This document shows positions 52,873 through 62,561 of a DNA stretch of 64,000 nt, piece after piece (position 1 is the stretch's first letter; the number at the start of each line of letters is the position of its first letter). Source of the DNA: Pandoraea faecigallinarum (GTDB lineage: Bacteria; Pseudomonadota; Gammaproteobacteria; Burkholderiales; Burkholderiaceae); contig NZ_CP011807.3 of assembly GCF_001029105.3 (NCBI RefSeq), positions 3,720,001 through 3,784,000 of the forward strand. Direction: 5' to 3'. The notes beneath the pieces are model-generated. The model did not search any database and was not told where the DNA came from. It was given only the letters and a program-made list of their open reading frames with translations. The translations under genes were made by a program, and so were the position numbers.

Positions 52873-53130
52873 TCAGCCCTTGAGCGAGTCGATGAGTTCG
52901 ACGTAAGCCTGCTGGACTTCTTCCTTCGACTTGCCCTTGAGCATTTCCCACGCATCGAATTTGGCGCGTGCGACGAAATCCATCGCACCGGGGCGGGAAC
53001 CGGTCACGTCGCCTTCGGTGCCCTGCTTGAACAACGCATAGATGCGCAGCAGCGTCAGATTGTCGGGGCGTTCGGGCAGCGTCTTGGATTGGGCTACGGC
53101 CTCGTCGAAGCGGGCTTGAAGATCGCTCAT
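52873..53130 (-). CDS. acyl-CoA-binding protein
   Basis: An 85-residue four-helix ACBP that binds medium and long-chain acyl-CoA esters in the cytoplasm. Family segments: 'LQARFDEAVAQSKTLPERPDNLTLLRIYALFKQGTEGDV' and 'RPGAMDFVARAKFDAWEMLKGKSKEEVQQAYVELIDSL', with the acyl-CoA-contacting Tyr, Lys and Trp in the usual places. AGGGAGA lies 6 nt before the ATG. The 368-nt region upstream (53131-53498) contains a GTCCCG/CGGGAC hairpin (53167-53183) and the RND operon terminator, but no gene. Confidence 0.93.
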   Translation of the reverse strand: MSDLQARFDEAVAQSKTLPERPDNLTLLRIYALFKQGTEGDVTGSRPGAMDFVARAKFDAWEMLKGKSKEEVQQAYVELIDSLKG

Positions 53131-53395
53131 GGTGTCTCTCCCTGGGAATACGGTCAGCTTATAAATGTCCCGCGCGACGGGACGGCGAGGGCCGGAAACG
53201 TCGAAAGACGTCGAAAAAGGTCAAAAAGGCCGGAAAAGCTCTCGCGTCGACGCACGGAGGTATTGCGAATACAACGCGATCAAGGATAGCGACGATGGTC
53301 CGCTCAAGGTAGAGGCCAGCGTAGAACCCCGCGTCTAAACCTCTTGGGAACTGAGTCGATTTTTCAAGAAACCATGCCGCATGGTGCCTCAATGC

Positions 53396-53428
53396 AAAAC
53401 GCCCGGCGCGTTGACGTGCCGGGCGTTT
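53396..53428 (-). terminator. terminator of the RND efflux operon
   Basis: AAACGCCCGGC and GCCGGGCGTTT form an 11-bp stem with a 10-nt loop; read leftwards TTTT ends the stem. It is 71 nt past the outer-membrane factor stop. Confidence 0.8.
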
Positions 53429-53498
53429 CGATTTGTGAGACTTACCTCACGGCGAGGGCTTCAGGTGCATCGGAGCGCCTTCGTATCGCGCCGCGAGA

Positions 53499-54986
53499 TC
53501 ACGACGCCGATGCCGCAGGCGCCGACGCCGCACCGGCATTCGCCGGCACACTGTGCTCTTCCCAGCCGCCGCCAAGCGCCTTGTACAGCGTGACGAGGTT
53601 GGTCCAACGCGCCAGACGCGTTGCGATCAGCGTTTGCTGCGCCGAGTACAGCGTGCGTTGTGCAACGAGCGCGTTCAGGTAGCTGTCCACGCCTTTGCGG
53701 TAACGCATGTCCGAGAGCTTGTAGCTCTCGTCGCTCGCCTTCACCAGCGACTCCTGCGCCGCGATCTGGTCGTCGAGCGTGCCGCGTGCGGCCAACCCGT
53801 CGGACACTTCGCGGAACGCCGTCTGAATCGACTTCTCGTAGTTGGCGATCTCGATGCGCTTTTGCACCTTGGCCAGATCGAGGTTGGCGATGTTCTGCCC
53901 GCCCGCGAAGATCGGCAGCGTGATGGTCGGTGCGAACGACCATGCGCCCTGCCCGCCCTTGAACAGATTGCTCAACGAGGCGCTCGCCGTGCCTGCGCTT
54001 GCCGTCAGGGAAATCGACGGGAAGAACGCCGCGCGTGCCGCACCGATGTTCGCGTTGGCGCCCTTGAGCGTGTGTTCGGCGGCCGTCACGTCGGGGCGAC
54101 GCAGCAACAGATCCGACGGCAACCCGGCGGGCAGATCGGCCAGCAGGCCCTGCCCGTCGAGCGGACGTCCCGGCGGCAGATCGGCCGGCAACGGCTGGCC
54201 AATGAGCAGCGCCAGCGCGTTCTCGTCCTGCGCTACCTGACGCGTGTACTGCGCGAAGTTGGCCCGCGCCGTATCGACCGGCGTTTGCGCCTGACGCAGA
54301 TCGAGACCGGAAGCCGTGCCCACGTCGAAGCTGCGCTTGGTCAGGTCATACGACGATTGCTGGCTCTTGAGCGTGTCCTGCGTGAGCTTGAGCAGTTCCT
54401 GATCGGCCAGCCACGTGAGATAAGCCGTCGCGACCTCCGAGACCAGCGTCATGTGCGCAGCCTTGGCGGTGTCCTCGCTCGCCAGATACGTCTCCAACGC
54501 CTGATCCTTCAGACTCTGGATACGACCGAACAGATCGAGTTCGTACGACGTGAAGCCCACGCCGACCTGATAGCTGCGGCTGATGCCGGCGCGGCCCGAC
54601 GACGACAAATCTGCCGGCGAGCGCTGCACCGACGCCTGACCGGCTGCCCCTACCGAGGGCAGCAGCGCCGAGCGCTGAATCTGGTACTGCGCTCGGGCGG
54701 CTTCGACGTTGAGCATCGAAACGCGCAGATCGCGGTTGTTCTGCAACGCGATCTCGATCAGCTTTTGCAGGCGCGGATCGGTGAAGAACTCACGCCAGCC
54801 CAGCTCGGCGGCCACGACATTACTGTCGGCGGCGCCGTTCTGGTTCGCCGCAGCGGGCGTCTTGTAAGCCGGGCCCGTGGGGAACGACGTGGCGACCGGC
54901 GCCTCGGGCCGCTCGTAATGCGGCGCGAGGGTACAGCCTGCCAGGAACGCTGCCGCCAAGGCAATCGGCAATGCTTTGTGCTTCAT
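53499..54986 (-). CDS. RND outer-membrane factor (OprM family)
   Basis: A 495-residue outer-membrane lipoprotein channel. Signal with lipobox FLAGC (Cys18), then 'TLAPHYERPEAPV'. TolC-like repeats carry 'YELDLFGRIQSLKDQALETYLA', 'LLLRRPDVTAAEHTLKGANANIGAARAAFFPSISL' and 'YRKGVDSYLNALVAQRTLYSAQQTLI'. It starts 3 nt after the RND gene and completes an AmrAB-OprA/AcrAB-like tripartite pump. The C-terminal tail is Ala/Ser-rich. Confidence 0.94.
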   Translation of the reverse strand: MKHKALPIALAAAFLAGCTLAPHYERPEAPVATSFPTGPAYKTPAAANQNGAADSNVVAAELGWREFFTDPRLQKLIEIALQNNRDLRVSMLNVEAARAQYQIQRSALLPSVGAAGQASVQRSPADLSSSGRAGISRSYQVGVGFTSYELDLFGRIQSLKDQALETYLASEDTAKAAHMTLVSEVATAYLTWLADQELLKLTQDTLKSQQSSYDLTKRSFDVGTASGLDLRQAQTPVDTARANFAQYTRQVAQDENALALLIGQPLPADLPPGRPLDGQGLLADLPAGLPSDLLLRRPDVTAAEHTLKGANANIGAARAAFFPSISLTASAGTASASLSNLFKGGQGAWSFAPTITLPIFAGGQNIANLDLAKVQKRIEIANYEKSIQTAFREVSDGLAARGTLDDQIAAQESLVKASDESYKLSDMRYRKGVDSYLNALVAQRTLYSAQQTLIATRLARWTNLVTLYKALGGGWEEHSVPANAGAASAPAASAS

Positions 54987-54989
54987 AGG

Positions 54990-57900
54990 TCAGTTTCCTT
55001 CCTTGGCGGGGCCGCCGGTTGCGTCCGGGTTTTCATGACGTGCCTCCGGATGCTCCACCGTGTCCAGATCCTCATGTGCGAAGCGCTTGCGCACCAGCAC
55101 GAAGAACACCGGCACGTAGTAGATCGCGAGGAACGTCGCGGCCAGCATACCGCCGATCACACCGGTACCGATCGCGTGCTGCGACGCCGAGCCCGCACCG
55201 TTCGAGATCGCCAGCGGCAGCACCCCGAGAATGAACGCCATCGACGTCATCAGAATCGGTCGCAGACGCAGTCGCACCGCTTCCATCGTTGCTTCCATCA
55301 GCGTGCGTCCCTGCTCTTGCAGATCCTTGGCGAATTCCACGATCAGAATCGCGTTCTTCGCCGACAGACCCACCGTCGTCAACAGACCCACCTGGAAGTA
55401 CACGTCGTTGGACAGTCCGCGCAGCGTCGCCGCCAACAGTGCACCCAGCACGCCCAGCGGCACCACCAGAATCACCGAGAACGGGATCGACCAGCTTTCG
55501 TACAACGCAGCCAGACACAGGAACACGATCAGGATGGAGATCGCGTACAGCGCCGGCGCCTGCGAGCCCGAAATACGCTCTTCGAACGACAGCCCCGTCC
55601 ACTCCAGACCGATACCCGGCGGGAGTTGCTTCGCGATTTCTTCCACGGCCTTCATCGCATCGCCCGACGACTTGCCCGGTGCCGGCATGCCCTGGATTTC
55701 CACGGCAGGCACACCGTTGTAACGCTCCAGACGCGGCGAGCCGTACGTCCACTTGCCCGTGGCGAAGGCCGAGAATGGCACCATCGTCCCGCTGCTGTTG
55801 CGCACGTAGAGCTTGTTGATGTCCTGCGGCAGCATCCGGTCCTTCGGTTCCGCCATCACGTACACCTTCTTCACACGACCGCGGTCGATGAAGTCGTTGA
55901 CGTACGACGAGCCCCACGATGCCGACAGCGTCTGGTAGACGTCCGAGATCGACAGGCCCAGCGCCGCGGCTTTCTCTTCGTCGACGTCTACCTTGTACTG
56001 CGGCGTGTCGTCCAGACCGTTCGGACGCATGTTCGCGAGGTTCGGATTCTTCGCCGCCATGCCCAGCAACTGATTCCGGGCCGCCATGAGCGCGTCGTGG
56101 CCAAGGCCTGCGCGATCCTGCAACTCGAAGTCGATACCGCCCGCGTTACCGAGTTCCGGCACCGACGGCGGGTTGATGGCGAAGATCATGGCGTCCTTCA
56201 CACTGGCGAACGCCTGATAGGAACGCGCGATCACGGCCTGCACCTTGAGGTCGGACGACTGACGGTCTTCCCACGGCTTCATCATCGTGAACGCCAGACC
56301 CACGTTCTGACCCCGGCCGTTAAAGCCGAAACCCGTCACCGTGAAGATCGAACGAACCGAATCCTTTTCCTTCTCGAGGTAGTGCTTCTCGACCTGCTTC
56401 ATGACGTCGAGCGTACGTTCCTGGGTCGCGCCCGGCGGCAATTGCACGAGGTTGAAGAAGTACCCCTGGTCTTCGTCCGGCAAGAATGCGGTCGGCATGC
56501 GCACGAACAGGAAGCCCACCACCGCCACGATCACCACGTAGACGACAACGAACGGTGTGGTGCGCTTCAGAATGCGCTCCACCTGGCCCTGATACGCCTT
56601 CGAGCCGTTGTCGAACTTGCGGTTGAACCAGCCGAAGAAGCCGCGCTTCTCGTGAACTTCGCCCTTCTTGATCGGCTTGAGGATCGTCGCGCACATGGCC
56701 GGCGTCAGCACGATAGCCACGAGCACCGAGAGCGCCATGGCGGCCACGATGGTCAGCGAGAACTGGCGATAGATCGCACCGGTCGAGCCACCGAAGAATG
56801 CCATCGGCACGAACACCGCCGAGAGCACGAGCGCCACACCCACCAGCGCGCCGACGATCTGATCCATCGCCTTCTTCGTCGCTTCCTTCGGACTGAGCCC
56901 CTCTTCGGCCATCACCCGCTCGACGTTTTCGACCACCACAATGGCATCGTCGACGAGCAGACCGATGGCCAGCACCAGACCGAACATCGAGAGCGTGTTG
57001 ATGGAGAAGCCGGCGGCCCCCATGATGCCGAACGTACCGAGCAGCACGACCGGCACGGCAATCGTCGGGATGATCGTCGCCCGCAGATTCTGCAGGAACA
57101 GATACATCACGAGGAACACCAGCACGATACCTTCGATGAGGGTCTTGATCACTTCCTCGATCGAAATCTTCACGAACGGCGTGGTGTCGTACGGATAGTC
57201 GACCTTCATGCCCTGCGGGAAGTACGGTTCGAGCTCGGTGACCTGCTGCTTGACGGCAGTCGCCGTTTGCAGCGCGTTCGCACCGGTGGCCAGCGTAATG
57301 GCCAGACCGGCTGCCGGTTTGCCGTTGTATCGCGCCACCACCTGATACGACTCGCCGCCGAGTTCGATGCGCGCCACGTCGCCCAGACGCACCTGCGAGC
57401 CGTCCTTGTTGACCTTGAGCAGAATCTTGCGGAACTGCTCCGGCGTTTGCAGACGGCTCTGCGCCGTCACGGTCGCATTGAGCTGCTGGCCCTTGACCGC
57501 CGGCGCCCCGCCCAGTTCACCGGCCGAGATCTGCACGTTCTGCGACTGAATGGCGTTCGAGACGTCGATGACGGTCAGGTTGTAGCCGTTGAGCTTCTGC
57601 GGATCGACCCACACGCGCATGGCGTATTGCGAACCGAACAGCTGGACCTGACCCACACCGTTCACACGGCTGATCGGATCCTGCACGTTGGCAGCGATGT
57701 AGTTCGCCAGATCGATGTCGGTCATCGTGCCGTCATCGGAATACGCACCGATCACCAGCAGGAAGTTCTTGGTTGCCTTGGCCACCTTGATACCCTGCTG
57801 TTGCACCTGCTGCGGCAGCAGCGGCGTGGCGAGTTGCAGTTTGTTCTGCACCTGCACCTGAGCGATGTCGGGGTTGGTCCCCTGCGCGAACGTCAGCGTG

Positions 57901-58169
57901 ATCTGAGCGGTACCCGAGCCGTCGGACGTCGACGACATGTATTCCAGGTGATCGATACCGTTCATCTGCTGCTCGATCACCTGCGTGACCGTATCCTGCA
58001 CGGTCTGCGCCGAAGCGCCCGGATAGGTCGCGGTGATCTGCACGGACGGCGGTGCGATCGGCGGGTACTGCGAGACCGGCAGCTTCAGAATCGAAAGCGC
58101 ACCGGCCAGCATGATGACAATGGCGATCACCCAAGCAAAGATCGGGCGATCGATAAAAAACTTTGCCAT
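54990..58169 (-). CDS. RND multidrug exporter (AcrB/AmrB-like, HAE1)
   Basis: A 1059-residue inner-membrane proton antiporter. It starts with '[20 protein letters not shown]' and has 12 membrane helices and two large periplasmic loops. The proton-relay Asp pair is in '[22 protein letters not shown]' (TM4), and a Lys in TM10 follows ('[19 protein letters not shown]'). Substrates of this class are diverse drugs, dyes and detergents. The C-terminal tail is longer than in AcrB and charged. It lies 15 nt after the adaptor gene and 3 nt before the channel gene. Confidence 0.96.
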   Translation of the reverse strand: MAKFFIDRPIFAWVIAIVIMLAGALSILKLPVSQYPPIAPPSVQITATYPGASAQTVQDTVTQVIEQQMNGIDHLEYMSSTSDGSGTAQITLTFAQGTNPDIAQVQVQNKLQLATPLLPQQVQQQGIKVAKATKNFLLVIGAYSDDGTMTDIDLANYIAANVQDPISRVNGVGQVQLFGSQYAMRVWVDPQKLNGYNLTVIDVSNAIQSQNVQISAGELGGAPAVKGQQLNATVTAQSRLQTPEQFRKILLKVNKDGSQVRLGDVARIELGGESYQVVARYNGKPAAGLAITLATGANALQTATAVKQQVTELEPYFPQGMKVDYPYDTTPFVKISIEEVIKTLIEGIVLVFLVMYLFLQNLRATIIPTIAVPVVLLGTFGIMGAAGFSINTLSMFGLVLAIGLLVDDAIVVVENVERVMAEEGLSPKEATKKAMDQIVGALVGVALVLSAVFVPMAFFGGSTGAIYRQFSLTIVAAMALSVLVAIVLTPAMCATILKPIKKGEVHEKRGFFGWFNRKFDNGSKAYQGQVERILKRTTPFVVVYVVIVAVVGFLFVRMPTAFLPDEDQGYFFNLVQLPPGATQERTLDVMKQVEKHYLEKEKDSVRSIFTVTGFGFNGRGQNVGLAFTMMKPWEDRQSSDLKVQAVIARSYQAFASVKDAMIFAINPPSVPELGNAGGIDFELQDRAGLGHDALMAARNQLLGMAAKNPNLANMRPNGLDDTPQYKVDVDEEKAAALGLSISDVYQTLSASWGSSYVNDFIDRGRVKKVYVMAEPKDRMLPQDINKLYVRNSSGTMVPFSAFATGKWTYGSPRLERYNGVPAVEIQGMPAPGKSSGDAMKAVEEIAKQLPPGIGLEWTGLSFEERISGSQAPALYAISILIVFLCLAALYESWSIPFSVILVVPLGVLGALLAATLRGLSNDVYFQVGLLTTVGLSAKNAILIVEFAKDLQEQGRTLMEATMEAVRLRLRPILMTSMAFILGVLPLAISNGAGSASQHAIGTGVIGGMLAATFLAIYYVPVFFVLVRKRFAHEDLDTVEHPEARHENPDATGGPAKEGN

Positions 58170-58184
58170 GAATGAGGCTCCGCG

Positions 58185-59417
58185 TTATTGGGCTTTGGCG
58201 CTAGAGGCGGCGTTGGCCTGCGATGCGCTCGCAGCGGCCGGTGCGCTGGCACCCGCCGGGGCTTGCGCCTGGGTACCCGGCAACTGCGCCGGAACCGCCT
58301 TCGCCGGCGCGCCCGGGCGCGCCTTCTGAAGACCGGACACGATCACCTGGTCGCCGGCTGCCAGACCCGAACTCACCAGCCACTTGTCGCCGATCGCACG
58401 GTCGGTGACGAGTTGACGGAGCTCGACCTTGCCTTCCTTATTCACGATCAGCGCCGTGGGCTGCCCCTTCTGGTCACGCGTGACGCCTTGCTGCGGCACC
58501 AGCAGACCGCCTTCCTTCACGCCTTCCTGGAGTCTGGCGTGCACGAACATGCCGGGCAGCAACTCGCGGTTGGGATTCGGGAAGATTGCGCGCACGGTCA
58601 CCGAGCCGGTCGTCTGGTCTACGGTGATGTCCGAGAACTGGAGCTTGCCTTCGAGCGGGTAGGTCGTGCCGTCTTCCAGCGTCAACTCGACCTTGGCGGC
58701 GTTCTTGCCGGCGCTCTGGAGCTTGCCGTCGGCCAGTGCGCGACGCAGACGCAGGCCGTCGGCGGCCGATTGCGTCACGTCCACGTACATGGGATCGATC
58801 TGCTGCACGGTCGTCATGAGCGTGGCCGCGCCGGCTTGCACGTAGGCCCCTTCGGTCACTTGCGACAGGCCGGTGCGGCCCGAGATCGGGGCCGGCACGT
58901 CGGTGTAACCGAGGTTGATCTTCGCCGTATCGACCGCCGCCTTGCCGGCCTGAACGTCGGCATCGGCTTGCAGCGCCGCGGCGACTGCATTGTCGTAGTC
59001 CTGCTTCGACACGGCTTCGACGGCGACCAGTTGCTTGTAGCGATCGGCCAGCAGCTTGGTGGACGCCTGGTTCGCCACGGCCTTCGCAAGCGTTGCCTTG
59101 GCGTTTTCGTAAGCGGCCTGATAGGTTGCCGGATCGATCTTGTACAGACGCTGGCCTGCCTTGACGTCACCGCCCTCGGTGAAATCGCGCTTGAGCACGA
59201 TACCGTCGACTCGCGCACGCACGTCGGCGACGCGATAGGGTGCCGTGCGGCCGGGCAGGTCGGTCGTCAGCGTAACGCTCTGGGGTTGCAGCGTCACGAC
59301 GCCGACTTCCGGCACCATGCCCTGCGGCTGCTGCGGCTTCTTGCCGCACGCGGCCAGGGTCAATACCGCGAACGCTACGGCAGTGACCATCCCCAGTGAA
59401 CTTCTCTTGACGTGCAT
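58185..59417 (-). CDS. RND periplasmic adaptor (AcrA/AmrA-like)
   Basis: A 410-residue lipoprotein adaptor: signal 'VKRSSLGMVTAVAFAVLTLAAC' with Cys at about 24, then lipoyl halves flanking a coiled-coil ('YQAAYENAKATLAKAVANQASTKLLADRYKQLVAVEAVSKQDYDNAVAAA'), and 'PISGRTGLSQVTEGAYVQAGAATLMTTVQQIDPMYVDVTQS'. The C-terminus is an Ala/Pro/Gln-rich tail. The ATG at 59417 begins the lipoprotein signal; the frame is open for 294 nt further up but without family similarity. The candidate promoter lies about 370 nt upstream, giving an unusually long leader. Confidence 0.93.
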   Translation of the reverse strand: MHVKRSSLGMVTAVAFAVLTLAACGKKPQQPQGMVPEVGVVTLQPQSVTLTTDLPGRTAPYRVADVRARVDGIVLKRDFTEGGDVKAGQRLYKIDPATYQAAYENAKATLAKAVANQASTKLLADRYKQLVAVEAVSKQDYDNAVAAALQADADVQAGKAAVDTAKINLGYTDVPAPISGRTGLSQVTEGAYVQAGAATLMTTVQQIDPMYVDVTQSAADGLRLRRALADGKLQSAGKNAAKVELTLEDGTTYPLEGKLQFSDITVDQTTGSVTVRAIFPNPNRELLPGMFVHARLQEGVKEGGLLVPQQGVTRDQKGQPTALIVNKEGKVELRQLVTDRAIGDKWLVSSGLAAGDQVIVSGLQKARPGAPAKAVPAQLPGTQAQAPAGASAPAAASASQANAASSAKAQ

Positions 59418-59785
59418 ATACGCCCCCGATAAATGGAATGCGGTCAAACAAAATGACGAATACGTTGCGACGATTGCGACGGCGAAGGCCGGTCCGCAAT
59501 CCCGTCGCACAAGGCGGGCGGCGAATGCCAAAAGGCCCGTGGTGAGCGGGCCGCCGGAGACAAGCCCGCGTGGCGGGCCAACAAGACGTCCCCGGGCGCG
59601 GCGGTCGCCGCGCACGCTGGCACTCGAGTGAGATCGTCGAACAGGCTCCGGGACATCAGGCGACCTTGGCATGCGCACCTCATATCGAACGAGGCGGCGC
59701 GTCCTTACCAATTCGCGCTCTCCGGCCGGGAAGGTTTCCCCTTAGAGGAGGCAGCTTAAATGGTCCCTGTGCAATAGAGCAAGCG
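59418..59785 (-). other. long 5' leader of the RND operon
   Basis: If the promoter at 59792-59820 is the only one, the adaptor mRNA has a leader of about 370 nt. It contains GC-rich inverted repeats such as GGCCCG/CGGGCC near 59543-59560 and an open frame without a family match. No known riboswitch was recognised. Confidence 0.4.
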
Positions 59786-59791
59786 GCTGCT

Positions 59792-59820
59792 ATTATAGAT
59801 ACATTCATGAATGTATGTAA
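59792..59820 (-). promoter_or_regulatory. RND operon promoter overlapping an AcrR-type operator
   Basis: On the minus strand TTACAT (59820-59815) and TATAAT (59797-59792) are 17 nt apart. The spacer is filled by the perfect 16-bp palindrome TACATTCATGAATGTA (59800-59815). The 24-bp window 59796-59819 differs from the E. coli AcrR operator, as I recall it, at about three positions. Binding here would block the pump promoter. Confidence 0.75.
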
Positions 59821-59905
59821 ATCACATTGCGTCGCACCATAGTGCGGCGCCGTTTACATCGCATTCCACAATTTCCGCCGCCCCCTGTGACCCTGTGACA
59901 CGACG

Positions 59906-60571
59906 ATGGCCCGCAGAACGAAAGAAGAAGCGATCGAGACCCGCAATCTGTTGTTGGATACCGCCGAGACGGTGTTCGCTCAGAAAGGCGTGTCGCGCAC
60001 CTCGCTTGCCGACATCGCCGAAGCCGCCGGCCTGACCCGCGGCGCCATTTACTGGCACTTCAAGAACAAGATCGATCTCTTCAACGCCATGACGGACCGT
60101 ATTCGTCTGCCGATGGAGCGCATGATCGACGAAGAATGTGCTGAACCCGAGAACGGCGACCCGGTGCAGCGCATGCACGAGATCTGCAAGCTCGTGCTCA
60201 AGGAAACGGCTCGCAACGAGCGCCGCCGCCGCGTGCTCGACATTCTGTTCCACAAATGCGAGTACACCAACGAGATGCTCTCGGTGCTGGAGCGCCAGCG
60301 CGAAGCCTGCGCGGATGGCAAGCAGCGCATCATGCGCGACATGGAGCGCGCGATCGAGCGTGGTCAGTTGCCGGCAGGTCTGGACACGCGCCGCGCGGCC
60401 ATCATGCTGCATGCGCTCGTGGTCGGCATGATGTCGGACTGGCTGTTCCTGCCCGACTACGATCTCGGGGCGGAGTGCGACGCCGTGGTCGACGGTTTTT
60501 TCGACATGCTGCGCACCAGCCCCGCCATGCTCCGCCCCGGCAGCAAGCCGGGTCAGCCGGTATCCGCCTGA
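59906..60571 (+). CDS. TetR family repressor of the RND pump (AcrR/AmrR-like)
   Basis: A 221-residue TetR protein of the AcrR/TtgR type: 'RRTKEEAIETRNLLLDTAETVFAQKGVSRTSLADIAEAAGLTRGAIYWHFKNKIDLFNAM' (helix-turn-helix, about 3-62), then the C-terminal ligand domain with 'CEYTNEMLSVLERQREAC'. It is divergent from the RND adaptor gene and separated from it by the AcrR-type palindrome. It is the presumed repressor of the pump and of itself. Confidence 0.94.
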   Translation: MARRTKEEAIETRNLLLDTAETVFAQKGVSRTSLADIAEAAGLTRGAIYWHFKNKIDLFNAMTDRIRLPMERMIDEECAEPENGDPVQRMHEICKLVLKETARNERRRRVLDILFHKCEYTNEMLSVLERQREACADGKQRIMRDMERAIERGQLPAGLDTRRAAIMLHALVVGMMSDWLFLPDYDLGAECDAVVDGFFDMLRTSPAMLRPGSKPGQPVSA

Positions 60572-60691
60572 GCGCCGAAGGGTCCCGTCAAGGACCACCC
60601 CCGATTTACTACATATATTAATTAGCAGTTGCGGCCGGACCGGCCGTCTCGCGACCCGATGGCCCGTTCCTCAACGGACATCACCTACGCA

Positions 60692-60721
60692 CACTGTCCC
60701 GCACTGTCCCGCACTGTCCCG
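60692..60721. repeat. tandem repeat, CACTGTCCCG x3
   Basis: Three perfect 10-bp copies lie in the gap between the TetR gene and the mod promoter. No gene is seen between 60572 and 61003. Confidence 0.88.
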
Positions 60722-60789
60722 ATTTCTCCGTTTTGTCACGCGGCGTTGCCGCATCGCACCCCATTCGCGTACCGTGATATCGCATATCG

Positions 60790-60830
60790 CTGTACAGCGC
60801 CGCAGCGTTATATATAATCCTACACAACGC
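60790..60830 (+). promoter_or_regulatory. mod promoter with ModE-like box
   Basis: CTGTAC (60790-60795) and TATAAT (60813-60818) are 17 nt apart and point to modA. Overlapping the -10 is an inverted repeat GCGTTATATA (60805-60814) ... TACACAACGC (60821-60830), resembling the E. coli modA operator (CGTTATAT...TACATAACG, from memory). ModE-molybdate would bind here and shut the operon when molybdate is sufficient. Confidence 0.65.
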
Positions 60831-61003
60831 ATCGGAGGCCCCGCCTGCGCAGCCATTCTTTAGCCATTCGCAGCCCGGCCGCGCCCGCACGCCCCGGCCC
60901 GCCGATGCCGACACGCCGCATTGACGCCACACTGATGATTGCCACCGAGGTTCGACGTCGCACGTCGCGTCGGCTTTGGCACTACCCGCCGGAGACCCTT
61001 TTC

Positions 61004-61837
61004 GTGAAAGCTGCTGTCGCAATTCCCGTTACCGTTAGCCTGAAATCGCGAGCCACGCAGGCCACGCGAGCGACCTGCACGGTGCTGCGCCGCTCGCTGG
61101 GCATCGCCGCCGTTGGCGCCAGTCTGTTGTTTTCGGGCCACACCGCCGCCCAGCAAGTGTTTGCCGCAGCCAGCATGAAGGATGCACTCGACGACCTGTC
61201 GGCCGCCTACACGAAGGAGACGGGCAAGAAGCCGGTACTGGTGTACGGCGCGAGTTCGACGCTCGCGCGCCAGATCGAGAAAGGCGCGCCGGCCGATGTG
61301 TTCATTTCGGCGGACCAGGACTGGATGGATTACGCTCAGAAGCATGACCTGATCGACACGGGCACGCGCCGCAATTTGCTGGGCAACGAACTGGTGCTGA
61401 TTGCGCCGGCCACGACCACCGGCGACGTCGACCTCAGGTCCGGCACCGACCTCGATGCGAAAATCGGCAACGGCAAGCTCGCAATGGGCGATCCGGCCCA
61501 CGTGCCGGCGGGCCTCTACGGCAAGGCCGCCCTCGAAAAGCTCGGTATCTGGCCGAAAGTGCAGGGCAAAGTCGCCGCCGCCGACAACGTGCGCAATGCG
61601 CTGCTTCTGGTCGCACGGGGCGAAGCGCCGTACGGCATCGTCTACAAGACGGATGCCAACGCCGAGAAGCGGGTGCGCATCGCCGGCACGTTTCCCGCCG
61701 ACAGTCATGCTCCGATCGTCTATCCGGTCGCCGTGACGAAGCAGGCCAATCGTGCCGACGCCGATCCGTTCTACAAATTCCTGCTAACGCCGGCGGCTCA
61801 GGCCACGTTCCAGCGTTTCGGTTTCAGCCGTCCCTGA
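61004..61837 (+). CDS. modA: molybdate ABC transporter binding protein
   Basis: A 277-residue periplasmic molybdate-binding protein. A basic n-region with RR and the hydrophobic core 'SLGIAAVGASLLFSG' form a signal peptide (cut near TAA-QQ). The mature part has 'VFAAASMKDALDDLSAAYTKETG', 'YGASSTLARQIEKGAPADVFISAD' (oxyanion Ser residues), and 'GRLAMGDPAHVPAGLYG'-like and 'ADNVRNALLLVARGEAPYGIVYKTDA' segments of ModA. The GTG at 61004 has GGAG 9 nt upstream; an ATG at 60905 would add 33 atypical residues. First gene of modABC. Confidence 0.92.
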   Translation: MKAAVAIPVTVSLKSRATQATRATCTVLRRSLGIAAVGASLLFSGHTAAQQVFAAASMKDALDDLSAAYTKETGKKPVLVYGASSTLARQIEKGAPADVFISADQDWMDYAQKHDLIDTGTRRNLLGNELVLIAPATTTGDVDLRSGTDLDAKIGNGKLAMGDPAHVPAGLYGKAALEKLGIWPKVQGKVAAADNVRNALLLVARGEAPYGIVYKTDANAEKRVRIAGTFPADSHAPIVYPVAVTKQANRADADPFYKFLLTPAAQATFQRFGFSRP

Positions 61838-61862
61838 TCCGGCACCCGAGGACATTGCAGAC

Positions 61863-62561
61863 ATGGGCCTGACCCCGGACGAATGGGGCATCGTCGAACT
61901 CAGCCTGCGCGTCGGCCTGTGGGGCACGCTATGCAGCCTGCCGTTCGCCTACGCCGCTGCCTGGCTGCTCGCACGCCGGCGTTTTCGCGGCAAGGCGCTG
62001 CTCGATGCCGTCCTGCATTTGCCGCTCGTGCTGCCGCCCGTCGTCGTCGGCTTCGCGCTACTGGTGCTGTTCGGCGCCCAGGGCGCGATCGGCAAACTGC
62101 TGCGCGAGTGGTTCCATTTCACCTTCGCCTTTCGCTGGACGGGCGCAGCGCTCGCAGCCGGTGTGATGGGCTTCCCGTTGCTCGTGCGTGCGATCCGTCA
62201 GGCGCTGGAGGCATCGGACACGAAACTGGAACAAGCCGCGCAGACGCTCGGCGCGGGTCCCTGGCTCACATTCCTCACCGTGACGCTGCCGCTCACGGCG
62301 ACCGGCGTGCTGCATGGTTTCGTGCTGGCGTTCGCGCGTGCGCTCGGCGAGTTCGGTGCAACGATCACGTTCGTCTCGAACATTCCCGGGCAGACGCAGA
62401 CGCTGCCGCTGGCGATCTACACAGCCACGCAGGTCCCCGATGGAGACGCGATGGTCTGGCGCCTGTGCGCGATATCGACCGTGCTGGCTGTCGCCACACT
62501 CATCTTCTCCGAAGTCATGATCCGTTTCGGCCATCGCAAGGCGCTCGGCCATGACGGTTGA
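61863..62561 (+). CDS. modB: molybdate ABC transporter permease
   Basis: A 232-residue permease with about five membrane helices. Typical ModB segments: 'LSLRVGLWGTLCSLPFAYAAAWLLARRRFRGKALLDAVLHLPLVLPPVVVGF', the EAA loop 'QALEASDTKLEQAAQTLGAGPWLTFLTVTLPLT', and 'GFVLAFARALGEFGATITFVSNIPGQTQTLPLAIY'. It starts 25 nt after modA and overlaps modC by 11 nt. Confidence 0.94.
   Translation: MGLTPDEWGIVELSLRVGLWGTLCSLPFAYAAAWLLARRRFRGKALLDAVLHLPLVLPPVVVGFALLVLFGAQGAIGKLLREWFHFTFAFRWTGAALAAGVMGFPLLVRAIRQALEASDTKLEQAAQTLGAGPWLTFLTVTLPLTATGVLHGFVLAFARALGEFGATITFVSNIPGQTQTLPLAIYTATQVPDGDAMVWRLCAISTVLAVATLIFSEVMIRFGHRKALGHDG

Noticed and set aside
53553..58175. Open frame of more than 1500 codons on the plus strand
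   Set aside because: It is antisense to the RND exporter and outer-membrane factor genes, which have clear families. Its translation is Arg/His-rich without motifs, a common effect of high-GC codon bias.
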